Of a stretch of 64,000 nt of DNA, positions 25,112 through 34,505 are shown piece by piece. The number at the start of each line of letters is the position of its first letter. Position 1 is the stretch's first letter. The stretch comes from Lentisphaerota bacterium (GTDB lineage: Bacteria > Verrucomicrobiota > Lentisphaeria > Oligosphaerales > JABHEG01): positions 62,001 to 126,000 of the forward strand of contig JABHEG010000028.1 of NCBI GenBank assembly GCA_018676675.1, read 5' to 3'. Position numbers and translations under genes: made by a program. The notes beneath the pieces were generated by a model, which did no database searches, had not been told where the DNA came from, and saw nothing but the letters and a program-made list of their open reading frames with translations.

Positions 25112-26937
25112 GCCAGATCCGGATTCTCTCCGACTCTCTTGCCAATCGTATTGCCGCCGGCGAAGTTATCGAACGCCCTGCATCGGTCGTTAAAGAGTTG
25201 GTAGAGAACGCGTTGGACGCTGGAGCTACGCGCATATCAGTCAAAGTCACTCAGGGGGGACGACGGCTCATTCAGGTCTCTGACGACGGCTGCGGCATGA
25301 ACCGCGAAGACGCCATGCTCTGCATCGAGCCGCATGCCACGAGCAAGATCCGCGACGAAGCCGACATCGACCGCATTTCCACGCTCGGGTTTCGTGGGGA
25401 AGCCCTCCCAAGCATTGCCTCTGTCTCCCGTTTCCAGCTGCAGACCCGTATTCCTGCCGAGATGTCCGGAACCGAGGTGTTGATCGAGAATGGAGCGCTG
25501 CGGGATGTGCGGGATTGTGGTTGTCCGGTGGGCACGACGGTCCGCATTGAACACCTGTTCGCCGCCGTGCCCGGACGCCGGAAGTTCCTGCAGAGCCCTC
25601 CCACCGAGGAAGGGCATATCCACGAGTGTGTGCTGATGCAGGCATTGGGGAACCCCGAAGTCGCGTTCGAGCTGATCATGAACGACCGGGAGGCCGTCCG
25701 GGCGAATCGCGCACCGGAGCTCGGCGCGCGCATTGCCATGCTCCTGGGCCGTGACGTTTTTTCCGCTATGATCGAGGTCGATTACGAAGAGGCGGGGATC
25801 CAGGTCAGCGGGTACATCGCGCGTCCAGGGCTGACGCGGTCGTCACGCCGTGAGCAGCGAGTCTTCGTGAATGGACGTCCAGCCGCGGCGAATACCATCT
25901 ACTACGGCATCCGCGATGCGTACCACACGATGGTGATGAAAGGGCGTTATCCTCCGGCTGTGCTGCGGATTGAGGTTGATCCACATCGTGTTGACGTGAA
26001 TGTGCACCCGGCCAAGCGGGAAGTCCGCTTCCGCGAGGCGCGCCTGGCGGGCAAGGTGGTGACTGCGGCGGTAGGGCGAGCTCTTCGTGAGTTGGCCGGC
26101 GAGCTCGGCACTCGAGCGAGCGTACCCGGGGGCGTGTTCCCCGGCGGTGCGTTCCCCCCGCTGGAGTTTGGCTCAACGATCGAGCAACAGCGTCTGCCGC
26201 TACAGACATTTTCTCCCGCTCCGTCCGCTGCTCCTCACGTTCCCGACGGGGCAGATCTTCCGTCTGCGGCAAACCCCGTTGAGGCAGGGGGCGAGGAACC
26301 GTGCCCTCTTCCTCCCGAGGGCGGGCAGGGGACGTCTCCATCCGTGGCGACTCGCGGGGAAATCACCGCGCTCGATATCCTCGGCCGTCTCGGCGACCAT
26401 TACCTGGTGGCTCAAGGCAGCAACGGGCTCGTTCTCGTCGATCAGCACGCAGCACACGAAAGAGTGCTTTTTGAGCAGCTCCTTGCGACGGCTCGCGGCA
26501 AACCGGGGCTCCAGCAGCAGCTCCTGCTCCCGGTCACCATCGACTTGCCTCCGGATGATGCCGGCCTGCTGCGAACGCACCTCGAGCGATTCCAGACGCT
26601 CGGCTTCTGTCTGGAGCCTTTCGGAGGGAACACCTTTCTCATTACCGCTGTACCCAGTCGTTTCCCAGAGGAGAATGTGACGGGACTGGTGCGTGATATT
26701 TTGGACGATATCCGCGAAGGCGGCGCCCCTTCGTCCAAGGCCAGCGACATACGCATCGCGCAGGCGGCATGCAGGCATGCGGTCAAAGTGAACGATTCGC
26801 TCAAGAATGAAGAGATCGGGCAGCTTTTGGGGGATTTGGCTCGTGCTGAGATGCCGTATACCTGTCCACACGGAAGGCCGGTCATGATAAACATCACGTT
26901 TGCGGAGCTTCAGAAGCGTTTCGGCCGCCACTCTTAG
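25108..26937 (+). CDS. mutL: DNA mismatch repair protein MutL, endonuclease type
   Basis: Links mismatch recognition by MutS to strand incision. The 609-residue protein has an intact GHKL ATPase: V-E-N-A-L-D-A-G-A (33-41), D-D-G-C-G-M (59-64), H-A-T-S-K-I (76-81) and G-F-R-G-E-A-L (94-100), then the N-V-H-P-A-K-R-E-V-R-F transducer motif near 300. The C-terminal dimer domain carries the metal-dependent nicking motif D-Q-H-A-A-H-E-R-V-L-F-E beginning at D445, plus A-C-R-H and C-P-H-G-R-P near the end. So this is the self-nicking type used by bacteria lacking MutH. A Pro-rich linker of about 70 residues joins the halves. Translation is coupled to the TPR gene by ATGA overlap. Confidence 0.97.
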   Translation: MSQIRILSDSLANRIAAGEVIERPASVVKELVENALDAGATRISVKVTQGGRRLIQVSDDGCGMNREDAMLCIEPHATSKIRDEADIDRISTLGFRGEALPSIASVSRFQLQTRIPAEMSGTEVLIENGALRDVRDCGCPVGTTVRIEHLFAAVPGRRKFLQSPPTEEGHIHECVLMQALGNPEVAFELIMNDREAVRANRAPELGARIAMLLGRDVFSAMIEVDYEEAGIQVSGYIARPGLTRSSRREQRVFVNGRPAAANTIYYGIRDAYHTMVMKGRYPPAVLRIEVDPHRVDVNVHPAKREVRFREARLAGKVVTAAVGRALRELAGELGTRASVPGGVFPGGAFPPLEFGSTIEQQRLPLQTFSPAPSAAPHVPDGADLPSAANPVEAGGEEPCPLPPEGGQGTSPSVATRGEITALDILGRLGDHYLVAQGSNGLVLVDQHAAHERVLFEQLLATARGKPGLQQQLLLPVTIDLPPDDAGLLRTHLERFQTLGFCLEPFGGNTFLITAVPSRFPEENVTGLVRDILDDIREGGAPSSKASDIRIAQAACRHAVKVNDSLKNEEIGQLLGDLARAEMPYTCPHGRPVMINITFAELQKRFGRHS

Positions 26938-26966
26938 CCGCCATTCCAGGCTTGAGGAAACACGCC

Positions 26967-29354
26967 ATGACCAGACGAGCCAATCCCGACGCCCGCGCTT
27001 CTGCCATCACTGAATCAGCGTGTTCCGTCGAGGGTGATATCACCGGCCCCGCTCAGGCGCTGACCCTTTGGTACCGGCAGCCTGCTGCCGAGTGGGTTGA
27101 GGCGCTGCCGATTGGCAATGGCGCCTTGGGGGCCATGGTCTACGGTGGAGTCAATCGCGAATGGCTGCAACTCAATGAAGAGAGTCTGTGGACCGGCCGC
27201 CCAATTGTCCGCGATCGTGAGGGAGCCTTTGACGCCCTTGGCGAAGCCCGGCGTCTCCTTTTTGCCGGCAAGTATGCCGAAGCCGAAGCGTTGATCGAGG
27301 AGCGCTTCATGGGGCGTCGCATCGAACGCGGAAGCCACACGTACCAGACGCTCGGTGATCTTGAGCTCTGTTTCCCGGAACGGACTGCGGTGAGCGAGTA
27401 CCGGCGAGAACTGGATCTGGACCGTGCCGTTGCCGCGGTGCGCTACAGCGACGGTGAGGCGGTTCACACTCGGGAAGCTTTTGCCAGTGCCCCGGATCAC
27501 GTTCTCGTTCTCAGACTGTCGTGTGATCACCCGGGAGGCGTCACCTTTGACGCGTCGCTGACCCGGTGCCCGAGTGCCGCCGTCACCCCGGTTGGCGATA
27601 ACGGCGTGCTGATAACGGGCCAGGCTCACGCTATCGAAGAACTGCAGGACGAGGGCGATGGCAGCGCGCGAGAGGGGGTGTGCTATGCCTCCGGAATCCG
27701 TGTGGTCGCGCATGGCGGATCGGTGCGTTGTGAAGGGAATTGTGTCCGCGTGGTTGGTGCGGATTCGGCGGAGATCCTCCTGGCTGCTGCTACCGATTTC
27801 CAGGGGCAGGATCCCGCATCAACCTGCGCTGATCGGCTCAGAACGGCCAGCGCCCGTCCTTTCGCCGATCTCCTTGCCCGCCACGTTGAAGACTACCAAC
27901 GCCTCTTCCGGCGCGTATCCTTCGAGTTGGGGACGCCCGCTCCCGCAGCACTCCCGACCGATGAGCTCCTGGCCCGGGCCGAGGAGGGAGAGTGTACTTC
28001 TGCCCTCCTGTCCCTGTATTTCCAGTTCGGCCGATACCTGTTGATTTCGTCCTCACGGCCAGGTGGCCTGCCGGCCAACCTCCAGGGCATCTGGGCGGAC
28101 GGCTTTGATCCCCCCTGGAACGCTGACTACCACACCAACATCAACCTCCAGATGAACTACTGGCCGGCCGAAGTGTGCGCTCTCACCGAGTGCCATGAGC
28201 CCCTCTTCACGTTTGTGGATGCGCTTCGTCCCCGTGGTCGCGAGACCGCACGTGACGTTTTTGACTGCCGCGGTTTCGTCGTCGGGCACACGACGGACGT
28301 CTGGCTCCATGGCAGCATCATCGGGAAGCCGGCCTACGGGATGTGGCCCTACGGGGCAGCCTGGTGCGCGTGTCATTTCTGGGAACACTTTTCTTTTGGC
28401 GGGGATCGTGATTTCCTGGAGACATTGGGTTACCCGGTCATGCGCGAGGCCGCCGAGTTCCTGCTGGATTTCCTTGTCGAGCACCCGGCAACGGGGCAGC
28501 TTGTGTCCGGCCCTTCCACATCACCTGAGAATCGCTTCCGGACTGCTGATGGTCAGGTCGCCCATCTGACCATGGGGCCTACCATGGACCACCAGATCAT
28601 TCGTGACCTGTTCGGGCATTGCATCAAGGCGTCGCAGCTGCTGGGGACGGATTCATCCTTCAGGGCTGAGCTCGAAGAGGCTCTGGAACGGTTGGCCCCG
28701 CCACGGATTGGCTCTGATGGTCGGCTGATGGAGTGGCCTGAAGAGTTCGAAGAGCCTGAGCCGGGGCATCGCCACATCTCGCATCTCTACGGCCTTCACC
28801 CGGGAGCCCAGATCACCCCTGAACGCACACCACATCTCGTTGAGGCCGCTCAGCGGACCCTCGACTATCGGCTCGCGAACGGTGGCGGACATACGGGGTG
28901 GAGTCGTGCCTGGATCGTGAACATCTTTGCCCGGCTCCACGATGGCGAACGGGCTTTGGAGAATCTGCAGGCGCTGCTCGCTCAGTCCACGTTGCCGAAC
29001 CTGTTCGACAACCATCCGCCTTTCCAGATCGACGGCAATTTCGGGGGCTCAGCCGGAATGGTGGAGATGCTCCTGCAGAGCCATGAGCTGTTGTCTGGGC
29101 AGTCTCCGGAGCCGAGGTATCTGGTCCGACTTCTCCCCGCGTTGCCGGGAGCCTGGTCAGAGGGGCGCGTCACGGGGCTCCGGGCGCGCGGGGGCCTCGA
29201 AGTCAGCATGGACTGGAACGAAGGCCGGCTGGAGAAGGCGACTTTCAGCTCAGCCAAGTACATGGACGTATCTGTCCAGTACCGCGGAGTGCGCCGGGAG
29301 TTGACGGTTGAGCCGGGCATCCCGATGGTCGCCAGTGGGGACGACTTCAGGTAG
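26967..29354 (+). CDS. GH95 alpha-L-fucosidase-like glycoside hydrolase
   Basis: A 795-residue glycoside hydrolase family 95 enzyme, expected to cleave alpha-1,2-linked fucose or galactose residues. I start at the ATG 26967, nine bases after GAGG; an in-frame TTG at 26952 is less likely. The N-terminal beta-domain opens with L-W-Y-R-Q-P-A and A-L-P-I-G-N-G-A-L-G-A-M. The (alpha/alpha)6 barrel has N-L-Q-M-N-Y-W-P-A-E near 393, S-P-S-T-S-P-E-N near 514, H-I-S-H-L-Y-G-L-H-P-G near 603, and D-G-N-F-G-G near 690, as in family members. No signal peptide is obvious, so the enzyme may act on imported oligosaccharides. It starts 29 bp after mutL but has its own ribosome binding site; co-transcription is possible. 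Confidence 0.92.
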   Translation: MTRRANPDARASAITESACSVEGDITGPAQALTLWYRQPAAEWVEALPIGNGALGAMVYGGVNREWLQLNEESLWTGRPIVRDREGAFDALGEARRLLFAGKYAEAEALIEERFMGRRIERGSHTYQTLGDLELCFPERTAVSEYRRELDLDRAVAAVRYSDGEAVHTREAFASAPDHVLVLRLSCDHPGGVTFDASLTRCPSAAVTPVGDNGVLITGQAHAIEELQDEGDGSAREGVCYASGIRVVAHGGSVRCEGNCVRVVGADSAEILLAAATDFQGQDPASTCADRLRTASARPFADLLARHVEDYQRLFRRVSFELGTPAPAALPTDELLARAEEGECTSALLSLYFQFGRYLLISSSRPGGLPANLQGIWADGFDPPWNADYHTNINLQMNYWPAEVCALTECHEPLFTFVDALRPRGRETARDVFDCRGFVVGHTTDVWLHGSIIGKPAYGMWPYGAAWCACHFWEHFSFGGDRDFLETLGYPVMREAAEFLLDFLVEHPATGQLVSGPSTSPENRFRTADGQVAHLTMGPTMDHQIIRDLFGHCIKASQLLGTDSSFRAELEEALERLAPPRIGSDGRLMEWPEEFEEPEPGHRHISHLYGLHPGAQITPERTPHLVEAAQRTLDYRLANGGGHTGWSRAWIVNIFARLHDGERALENLQALLAQSTLPNLFDNHPPFQIDGNFGGSAGMVEMLLQSHELLSGQSPEPRYLVRLLPALPGAWSEGRVTGLRARGGLEVSMDWNEGRLEKATFSSAKYMDVSVQYRGVRRELTVEPGIPMVASGDDFR

Positions 29355-29388
29355 ATAGGAAGTCGGTGTTCCCATCGCCCCCCGTTCC

Positions 29389-30627
29389 TCAGTCGGGAGT
29401 CAAGCTACCGAACTCGTGGGCTGCCTCGAACATGGTCAGGAGATTGTCCACGGGAACGGTCTGCTGGATGTTGTGGACTTGCGTGAAGACGTATCCGCCC
29501 TTCTGCCCGAAGGCCGCGATGTTGCGCTTGATGTGTTTCCGGATCTCTTCCCGACTTCCCTTGGGGAGCACGGACTGCGTGTCGCAGCCGCCGCCCCAGA
29601 ACACGACTTTCCCACCGTAGGCTTCCATGAGCTCGTCAGGATCCATGTTGGCTGCAGAGATCTGGACCGGGTTGAGGATGTCGATCCCCGCGTCGATCCA
29701 GTGCTCGATGTAGCGGAATATCGATCCGCAGGAATGCAGGTAGGTCTTCCACGGCGTATTGGTGTGGACCCAGTCACAAAGCCTTGTGTAGTGGGGTTTT
29801 ATCATTTCTTCGAAGAGTTCGGGCGATACGAGTTCACTGCGCTGTGTCCCGGCGTCGTCCGACGCGATTCCCCATGCTACGCACCGGTTCCCGACCGCCT
29901 CGTGGTAGAGTTTGAGGCAGGCGATGACGGCATCGACATACCGGGCCATCATGTCGTTAGCGGCCGCCTTCTCGGTCATCAGCATGCAGAGCCAGTTGTC
30001 GAGGGATCCCTGAGTGATGTTGTCTGAGAGGAGTGCGCTCATGCCGAGGAGGCTCAGGCTGAACCCCCAACCGAGGATTGCTTTGTCGGTCTCCCGGAAG
30101 AGGTAGTCAGCCCGGGCGCGCAGGGCCTCCAGCTCTTCGTCAGGTACGGTCGTTGGTGGCCGGAACGCATCGGGGTTGATCTGGTCGCCGCTCATCGTGG
30201 AGCGCACGTAATCGAAGTAGTAGCCATCCTTTGGCATGTGTGCGAAAGCTGTCCCCGCACTGTCACAGTGCATCCAACTCCCATCCGGTTCGGTTCGAAT
30301 GGCCGTCCCGGGAGGGAACGTGACACGCTGTCCGCAGAAGAGGGTCACGGGGACGCCGTCGTCAGCACGTTGCCCGGCCCATCGGGAGAGCCCCGGCTCC
30401 AGAGGGACGACATCTCCATGGAGTCGGTCAAGTACGTCGAGTTCCACCTGGGCCAGAATCTGGAGCTTGTCCCAAATCTTGGTTGGGGTGTGGATCCCCA
30501 GTCGCTGTTTGAGCTCGTGGTAAACAACCGCATTTATGCCGCTCGCTCTCATGCCGCCGAGATCGATCGGGACGCGGTCCGGCGTCCCGAAGTTCACGGC
30601 TTCCGCAACTCGCTCACGTGATGTCAT
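29389..30627 (-). CDS. Uroporphyrinogen decarboxylase-like protein (catabolic clade)
   Basis: A 412-residue UroD/MtaA-family protein. The ATG at 30627 has GAGGAGG eight bases upstream, so the longer reading to 30729 is rejected. The product begins M-T-S-R-E-R-V, the usual family start. It has P-D-R-V-P-I-D-L near residue 20, the zinc-type ligand pattern L-H-S-C-G-S near 312, and G-G-G-C-D-T-Q near 355 in place of the HemE arginine cluster. Compared with the MtaA-like gene at 20848 it is 78 residues longer, with insertions in the middle. This clade is common in sugar and plant-polymer degraders and may be a corrinoid-dependent demethylase component, but no substrate is known. It is convergent with the GH95 gene and 34 bp from it. 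Confidence 0.82.
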   Translation of the reverse strand: MTSRERVAEAVNFGTPDRVPIDLGGMRASGINAVVYHELKQRLGIHTPTKIWDKLQILAQVELDVLDRLHGDVVPLEPGLSRWAGQRADDGVPVTLFCGQRVTFPPGTAIRTEPDGSWMHCDSAGTAFAHMPKDGYYFDYVRSTMSGDQINPDAFRPPTTVPDEELEALRARADYLFRETDKAILGWGFSLSLLGMSALLSDNITQGSLDNWLCMLMTEKAAANDMMARYVDAVIACLKLYHEAVGNRCVAWGIASDDAGTQRSELVSPELFEEMIKPHYTRLCDWVHTNTPWKTYLHSCGSIFRYIEHWIDAGIDILNPVQISAANMDPDELMEAYGGKVVFWGGGCDTQSVLPKGSREEIRKHIKRNIAAFGQKGGYVFTQVHNIQQTVPVDNLLTMFEAAHEFGSLTPD

Positions 30628-30663
30628 CGTCTCGGCCTCCTCGGTCGACTTGTCTCCCACACG

Positions 30664-30675
30664 TGTCAGGTGACA
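30664..30675. promoter_or_regulatory. Short dyad upstream of the UroD-like gene
   Basis: TGTCA-GG-TGACA is a perfect 12-bp dyad in the divergent spacer, 37 bp before the UroD-like ATG. It could be an operator half-site pair; nothing else supports it. Confidence 0.25.
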
Positions 30676-30796
30676 GGATATTGGCTCACACCGCTTGCTG
30701 CAAGCCGCCTCCTTTTGGACTCGAATCACCGGGATCTCGCGCTATAGTTTCGGGCTCGCAATGACATAACGGGGCCAGGCACACCGTGGAGGATAC

Positions 30797-31300
30797 GTGA
30801 AGGAAATCGGGCAGCGACCGTGGCACAAGCATCCCGTCCGTCTGGTCGGGTTTGCGCTGATGTGCTATTTCCTCTTGCGCCTGTTGATGGTGTCTCATCT
30901 TGCCCTCATTGGTCGCCCCGTCCCCGGCTTTTCCGGATCTTTGAAAGGCAATGAGATTCCTGAAGCGGGAGCTCCGGTGCTGTATGTGTACCACGTTGCC
31001 GGCACATCCTCGCAGGATCCCCCCGGTTTCGGATGGCGCCGTGGCATCCAGTGGGGCGGGCAGGAGATCTCGGTCTTCTACTCCCCGCTGCACCCGCGTA
31101 TGCACTTCGCTTCGCTGACTCCCAGACTGACCGACCCCTCCGGGCTCTGGTGTGATGTTGACTTCCTGTTGCGGATTGCCCTCTTTGGGGGACCTGCCGT
31201 TCTTTGCCTCATTCTTGCGCTTTTCGGGCACCGACTTCCCACCGCCCTGCCGCACGGGTGGAACTTTCTGCATGGGCTCGAGAGGCACCGGCAGCATTAG
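30797..31300 (+). CDS. Small membrane protein, DUF3592-like
   Basis: A 167-residue protein with one hydrophobic helix near residues 17-38 and a second near 122-143, and about 80 polar residues between them, probably outside the cytoplasm. The polar part has the spaced pattern of DUF3592 proteins: A-P-V-L-Y-V-Y-H-V-A-G and then I-S-V-F-Y-S-P-L-H-P (near 92-103) before the second helix. The assignment is a resemblance, not a firm match. The start is GTG, with GGAGG five bases upstream. It sits 23 bp before the SDR gene on the same strand and is probably co-transcribed, but there is no clue to function. Confidence 0.6.
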   Translation: MKEIGQRPWHKHPVRLVGFALMCYFLLRLLMVSHLALIGRPVPGFSGSLKGNEIPEAGAPVLYVYHVAGTSSQDPPGFGWRRGIQWGGQEISVFYSPLHPRMHFASLTPRLTDPSGLWCDVDFLLRIALFGGPAVLCLILALFGHRLPTALPHGWNFLHGLERHRQH

Positions 31301-31323
31301 TTCTGTTTGCGGGTGGAGACACC

Positions 31324-32094
31324 ATGGGTTTGGAAGGAAAGACCGCAATCGTTACCGGCGGAGCCCAGGGGATTGGCAAGTGCACGGCACTGTCTTTACT
31401 CCGGGAGGGAATGAACGTCATCATCGCCGACGTTGACACGGAAGCCGGCCTGGAATGTGTCGCGGATCACATGCCTGCGGGCCAGATTCAGTTCGTTCCC
31501 ACCGATGTCGGCAACGAGACCGCTGTGGCAAACTGTGTCCGCAGAGCGGTCGAGTTGTTCGGCGGCGTGGATGCGTTGGTCAACAATGCGGGGGTCGGGA
31601 TCGAGCGCAAGATCGAGGACCTCTCCCTGGACGAGTGGAACAGGGCGATCAGCACGAACCTGACCGGGTGCTTCCTGATGGTGAAGTATGCCATTCCTTA
31701 CCTCAGAGAGAGCCAGGGAGCCATCGTCAACGTTGCGTCCGTCAAAGGGCTGCAGGCGGTGGTGGCTGAGGCAAACAGCGAGTGCTACTGCGCCGCAAAG
31801 GGCGGACTGATCGCCCTGACGCACGCCCTCGCTATCAGCCAGGGGCCGAACGTCCGAGTCAACTGCATCAGCCCGGGATGGATCAACACCGCTGCCGCGG
31901 GGGGCGAACGGCTGGCGGCGTGTGCGGAGTACGCGGCTGCCGTGGACGCCGAGCACCCGGTTGGTCGAGTTGGCCAACCCGAGGACGTCGCAGGCATGGT
32001 CAAGTACCTGCTCTCCGACGAGGCCGGGTTCATTACCGGTCAGAACTTCATCGTCGACGGCGGCATCTCCAAGAAGATCGTTTTCCCGGTGTAG
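31324..32094 (+). CDS. Short-chain dehydrogenase/reductase (SDR)
   Basis: A 256-residue classical SDR. The ATG at 31324 is preceded by GGAG and starts directly at the Rossmann fold, so the longer reading from 31204 is discarded. The dinucleotide site is T-G-G-A-Q-G-I-G (residues 11-18), with acidic D-V-D at the end of strand 2, which favours NAD. N-N-A-G lies near 89-92. The catalytic triad is visible as S in V-A-S-V-K-G, and Y-C-A-A-K with its Tyr and Lys near 155-159. C-terminal S-P-G-W-I and G-Q-N-F-I-V-D-G-G are standard. It probably oxidises a sugar or sugar acid; the actual substrate is unknown. It is convergent with the deacylase gene, 216 bp away, and that spacer shows no recognisable gene. 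Confidence 0.92.
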   Translation: MGLEGKTAIVTGGAQGIGKCTALSLLREGMNVIIADVDTEAGLECVADHMPAGQIQFVPTDVGNETAVANCVRRAVELFGGVDALVNNAGVGIERKIEDLSLDEWNRAISTNLTGCFLMVKYAIPYLRESQGAIVNVASVKGLQAVVAEANSECYCAAKGGLIALTHALAISQGPNVRVNCISPGWINTAAAGGERLAACAEYAAAVDAEHPVGRVGQPEDVAGMVKYLLSDEAGFITGQNFIVDGGISKKIVFPV

Positions 32095-32310
32095 CAGGGG
32101 ATGTGGGCGTAGAGGCACCGCCGACTTCCCGTGCCTGGAGGGACCGAGGACACTGGGAGTGCGGACGAATGGCACCGAGTTAAGGGCTGAGGAGTTCGGT
32201 GTTCCCGGCGGATTAGCGCGATTCCGGCAGGATCTACGTCCCCGGCTAGCAAGAGGTACACCTCATCCCGAGACCTCGGGCACGCTCGCCGCAGTCTTCC
32301 CTGGTTCCGA

Positions 32311-33837
32311 CTACTGAGTACGCGGGATGAAGACACCGGGCCAGACCCCAGTGTGCGTGCCGTGGTCCAGGACGACCTTGCCATTCACGAGCACGTAGTT
32401 GATGCCGACCGGGTAACGATGGGGGTCCTCGAAGGTCGCGAGGTCCGCGATCGTGTCCGCTCCGAACACCGCAACATCAGCCCATGCCCCGGCCTTGAGC
32501 ACACCACGATCACTGATCCCAAGCCTTTCGGCGGGCATCGAGGTCATTCTTCTGACCGCCTCCTCGATGGGGAATAGCGCCTTCTCTCTGCAGTAGCGAG
32601 CGAGAACACGCGGGAACGTGCCGTAAAGTCTTGGGTGCGGGTGACCAGCGCCCACGTCCACTCCCCATCCGTCAGACGCAATGATGGTGTGCTCGTAGCG
32701 CATGATACGCTCGACATCGCTCTCACTCATGCTGTGGGACGTACACATCGTGTCGCAGGACGCGGGCCTGTCCTTGGCCAGCTCCAGCACGAATTCAGCC
32801 ATATCTGCGTACACGTCTTCGGCTCCACGTTGATCTGCGATCTCCGCAAACGTCATCCCCACCAACCCCGGTTCGATCACCGAACTGGCGATCAGGATGC
32901 GCTCCAGTTCTCCGCCGTAGAAGCTCTTGTAGAGCTTGACAACGGCCTCTTTGATCTGTGCCCGAGTCCCGGGATCCCGCAGCCTCGCATGGGCCTCCTC
33001 GTCTCCGCTTGAGCAGACCCAACGTGGCATGATCGTGCCGACGCGGGCGCACGATGCCGTGTAGGGATACTGATCAGGAACAACATCAATACCCTCGGCT
33101 CGGGCCGCGTCGATGACCCCCAGCGTGGCCTCGCTCTTCCCCCAGTTCGGAACACCTGCAACCTTGTGGTGCGAGATCTGCACCGGCAAGCCGCTTGCCC
33201 GGCCAACCGCAATGGCCTCTGCCATCGCCTCCTCCACGCTGTCGGCCTCGTCGCGCATATGGGTGCTGTAGAAGCCTCCGTATCCCGCCGCGGTCTGCGC
33301 AAGCTCAGCCAACTCCTGCGGTTGCGCATAGCACCCGGGCACGTAGTAAAGACCGCTGGACAGAGCAATTGCGCCGCGCTCCATGGCTGCGCTGACCAAC
33401 CGTTTCATTTCGCTGAGCTCAGCGACGGATGGCGGCCGATCGGCCTGACCCATCACGGCCCCACGCACGGAGTTATGGCCGATCATCATTGCCAGATTGG
33501 TGTTCTGGTCGATGCACTCGAGGTCACCCATCATGGCCTCGAAATCGACTGGGCCAAAGCCGCAGTTCCCGCCGACAACCGTGGTCACCCCCTGCTGGAT
33601 GTAGTTCATGCTCCCGCCGCGCCGTGAATGCTTGGGATCAAGCCCGCAGTGCGTATGGAGATCGACGAAACCGGGCGACACCACCTGGCCTCGGGCATCC
33701 AGGCGCTGCCGGGCTTCGGCCCGCCCCAAATCCTCCAGAGCCGCGATCCGCCCTTGCGATATGCCCAGGTCAGCACGCCTTCCAGGGCGCCCCGTGCCGT
33801 CGACGATCGTCCCCCCCTCAATCACCAGATCAAACAT
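32311..33837 (-). CDS. N-acyl-D-amino-acid deacylase / D-aminoacylase family amidohydrolase
   Basis: A 508-residue metal-dependent amidohydrolase. It starts best at the ATG 33837, with AAAGGG about eight bases upstream; a GTG six codons earlier is possible. The N-terminal small beta-domain begins F-D-L-V-I-E-G-G-T-I-V-D-G-T-G, and the TIM barrel opens with P-G-F-V-D-L-H-T-H-C (metal ligands in H-T-H) near residue 60. H-M-R-D-E-A-D-S-V-E (near 190) and S-H-H-K (near 220) supply more ligands, and an A-S-D-G-W loop near 380 carries a family Asp. C-terminal residues close the small domain. The family releases D-amino acids from N-acyl forms. No signal peptide is seen. Its presence near the D-threonine-aldolase-like operon at 42.9 kb is suggestive. 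Confidence 0.88.
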   Translation of the reverse strand: MFDLVIEGGTIVDGTGRPGRRADLGISQGRIAALEDLGRAEARQRLDARGQVVSPGFVDLHTHCGLDPKHSRRGGSMNYIQQGVTTVVGGNCGFGPVDFEAMMGDLECIDQNTNLAMMIGHNSVRGAVMGQADRPPSVAELSEMKRLVSAAMERGAIALSSGLYYVPGCYAQPQELAELAQTAAGYGGFYSTHMRDEADSVEEAMAEAIAVGRASGLPVQISHHKVAGVPNWGKSEATLGVIDAARAEGIDVVPDQYPYTASCARVGTIMPRWVCSSGDEEAHARLRDPGTRAQIKEAVVKLYKSFYGGELERILIASSVIEPGLVGMTFAEIADQRGAEDVYADMAEFVLELAKDRPASCDTMCTSHSMSESDVERIMRYEHTIIASDGWGVDVGAGHPHPRLYGTFPRVLARYCREKALFPIEEAVRRMTSMPAERLGISDRGVLKAGAWADVAVFGADTIADLATFEDPHRYPVGINYVLVNGKVVLDHGTHTGVWPGVFIPRTQ

Positions 33838-33969
33838 ACCCGTATCCCTTTCCACCTTTCACGTGCCCCGTGCATGCGGAGTCGGCGATGGTAGTCTACA
33901 GTGTCTGTGCGAACGAATCACGGCCCCACACAGGCTCGACTGTCACTTTCACGCCGGAAGGAACGCTCA

Positions 33970-34437
33970 ATGAACGTGACAATTCTCTACTACACCAAGA
34001 CAGGGCACACACTGGAAGCGGCAACCGCAGTGGCGGAAGGGATCCGCTCAGCCGGAAGCGAAGCAGAGCTCGTGCCCATAGAAGATGCTGTACTCGAATC
34101 GCTTGCGGACTCCGCAGGGCTGATCGTGGCCAGTCCGTGTTGGGCAGGCTCCATCACGCCCTCCGGTGTCGCCCGCCCCGTGGCCGAAGTGCTTGACAGT
34201 CTTCCTCCCGATTGCCTCTCCGGCAAGCGCTGTGGCGGGGTGGCCGTCCATTCCACAACCGGCGGCAAGCGAACGGTGAAGACGCTGGGCAGACGTCTCG
34301 CGGACAAAGGCTGTACCGACTACCGGGCCGGGCCCGCCGCCAAAGCCGGGTCCGCGCTCAGCCTGTGGAAAGGCCCGTCAGTCCAACCCGACGACGAAGA
34401 GCGCTTCAGAGCTTACGGCGCCGACTTCGTCGCGTAG
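33970..34437 (+). CDS. Flavodoxin family protein
   Basis: A 155-residue FMN-binding flavodoxin-like protein. The start at 33970 has GGAAGG nearby and places L-Y-Y-T-K-T-G-H-T at residues 6-14, the phosphate-binding loop of flavodoxins. An S-P-C-W-A-G-S-I-T-P stretch near 55-64 and V-A-V-H-S-T-T-G-G near 91-99 form the other flavin loops. It is probably a low-potential electron carrier or a quinone-type reductase domain. It is divergent from the deacylase gene (132-bp spacer) and 68 bp upstream of the Gfo/Idh/MocA gene on the same strand, with which it may be co-transcribed. Confidence 0.85.
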   Translation: MNVTILYYTKTGHTLEAATAVAEGIRSAGSEAELVPIEDAVLESLADSAGLIVASPCWAGSITPSGVARPVAEVLDSLPPDCLSGKRCGGVAVHSTTGGKRTVKTLGRRLADKGCTDYRAGPAAKAGSALSLWKGPSVQPDDEERFRAYGADFVA

Positions 34438-34505
34438 TACACCCCTTCTGCATCGAGGAACGAGTGAGTCCTGAACGGAGCACCGACCACACCGAGGGAC
34501 AGACC

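Noticed and set aside
32095..32310. Spacer between SDR and deacylase genes as a possible RNA gene
   Set aside because: No tRNA-like cloverleaf, no terminator T-run and no strong repeat; only a short CCCGAG/CTCGGG hairpin.
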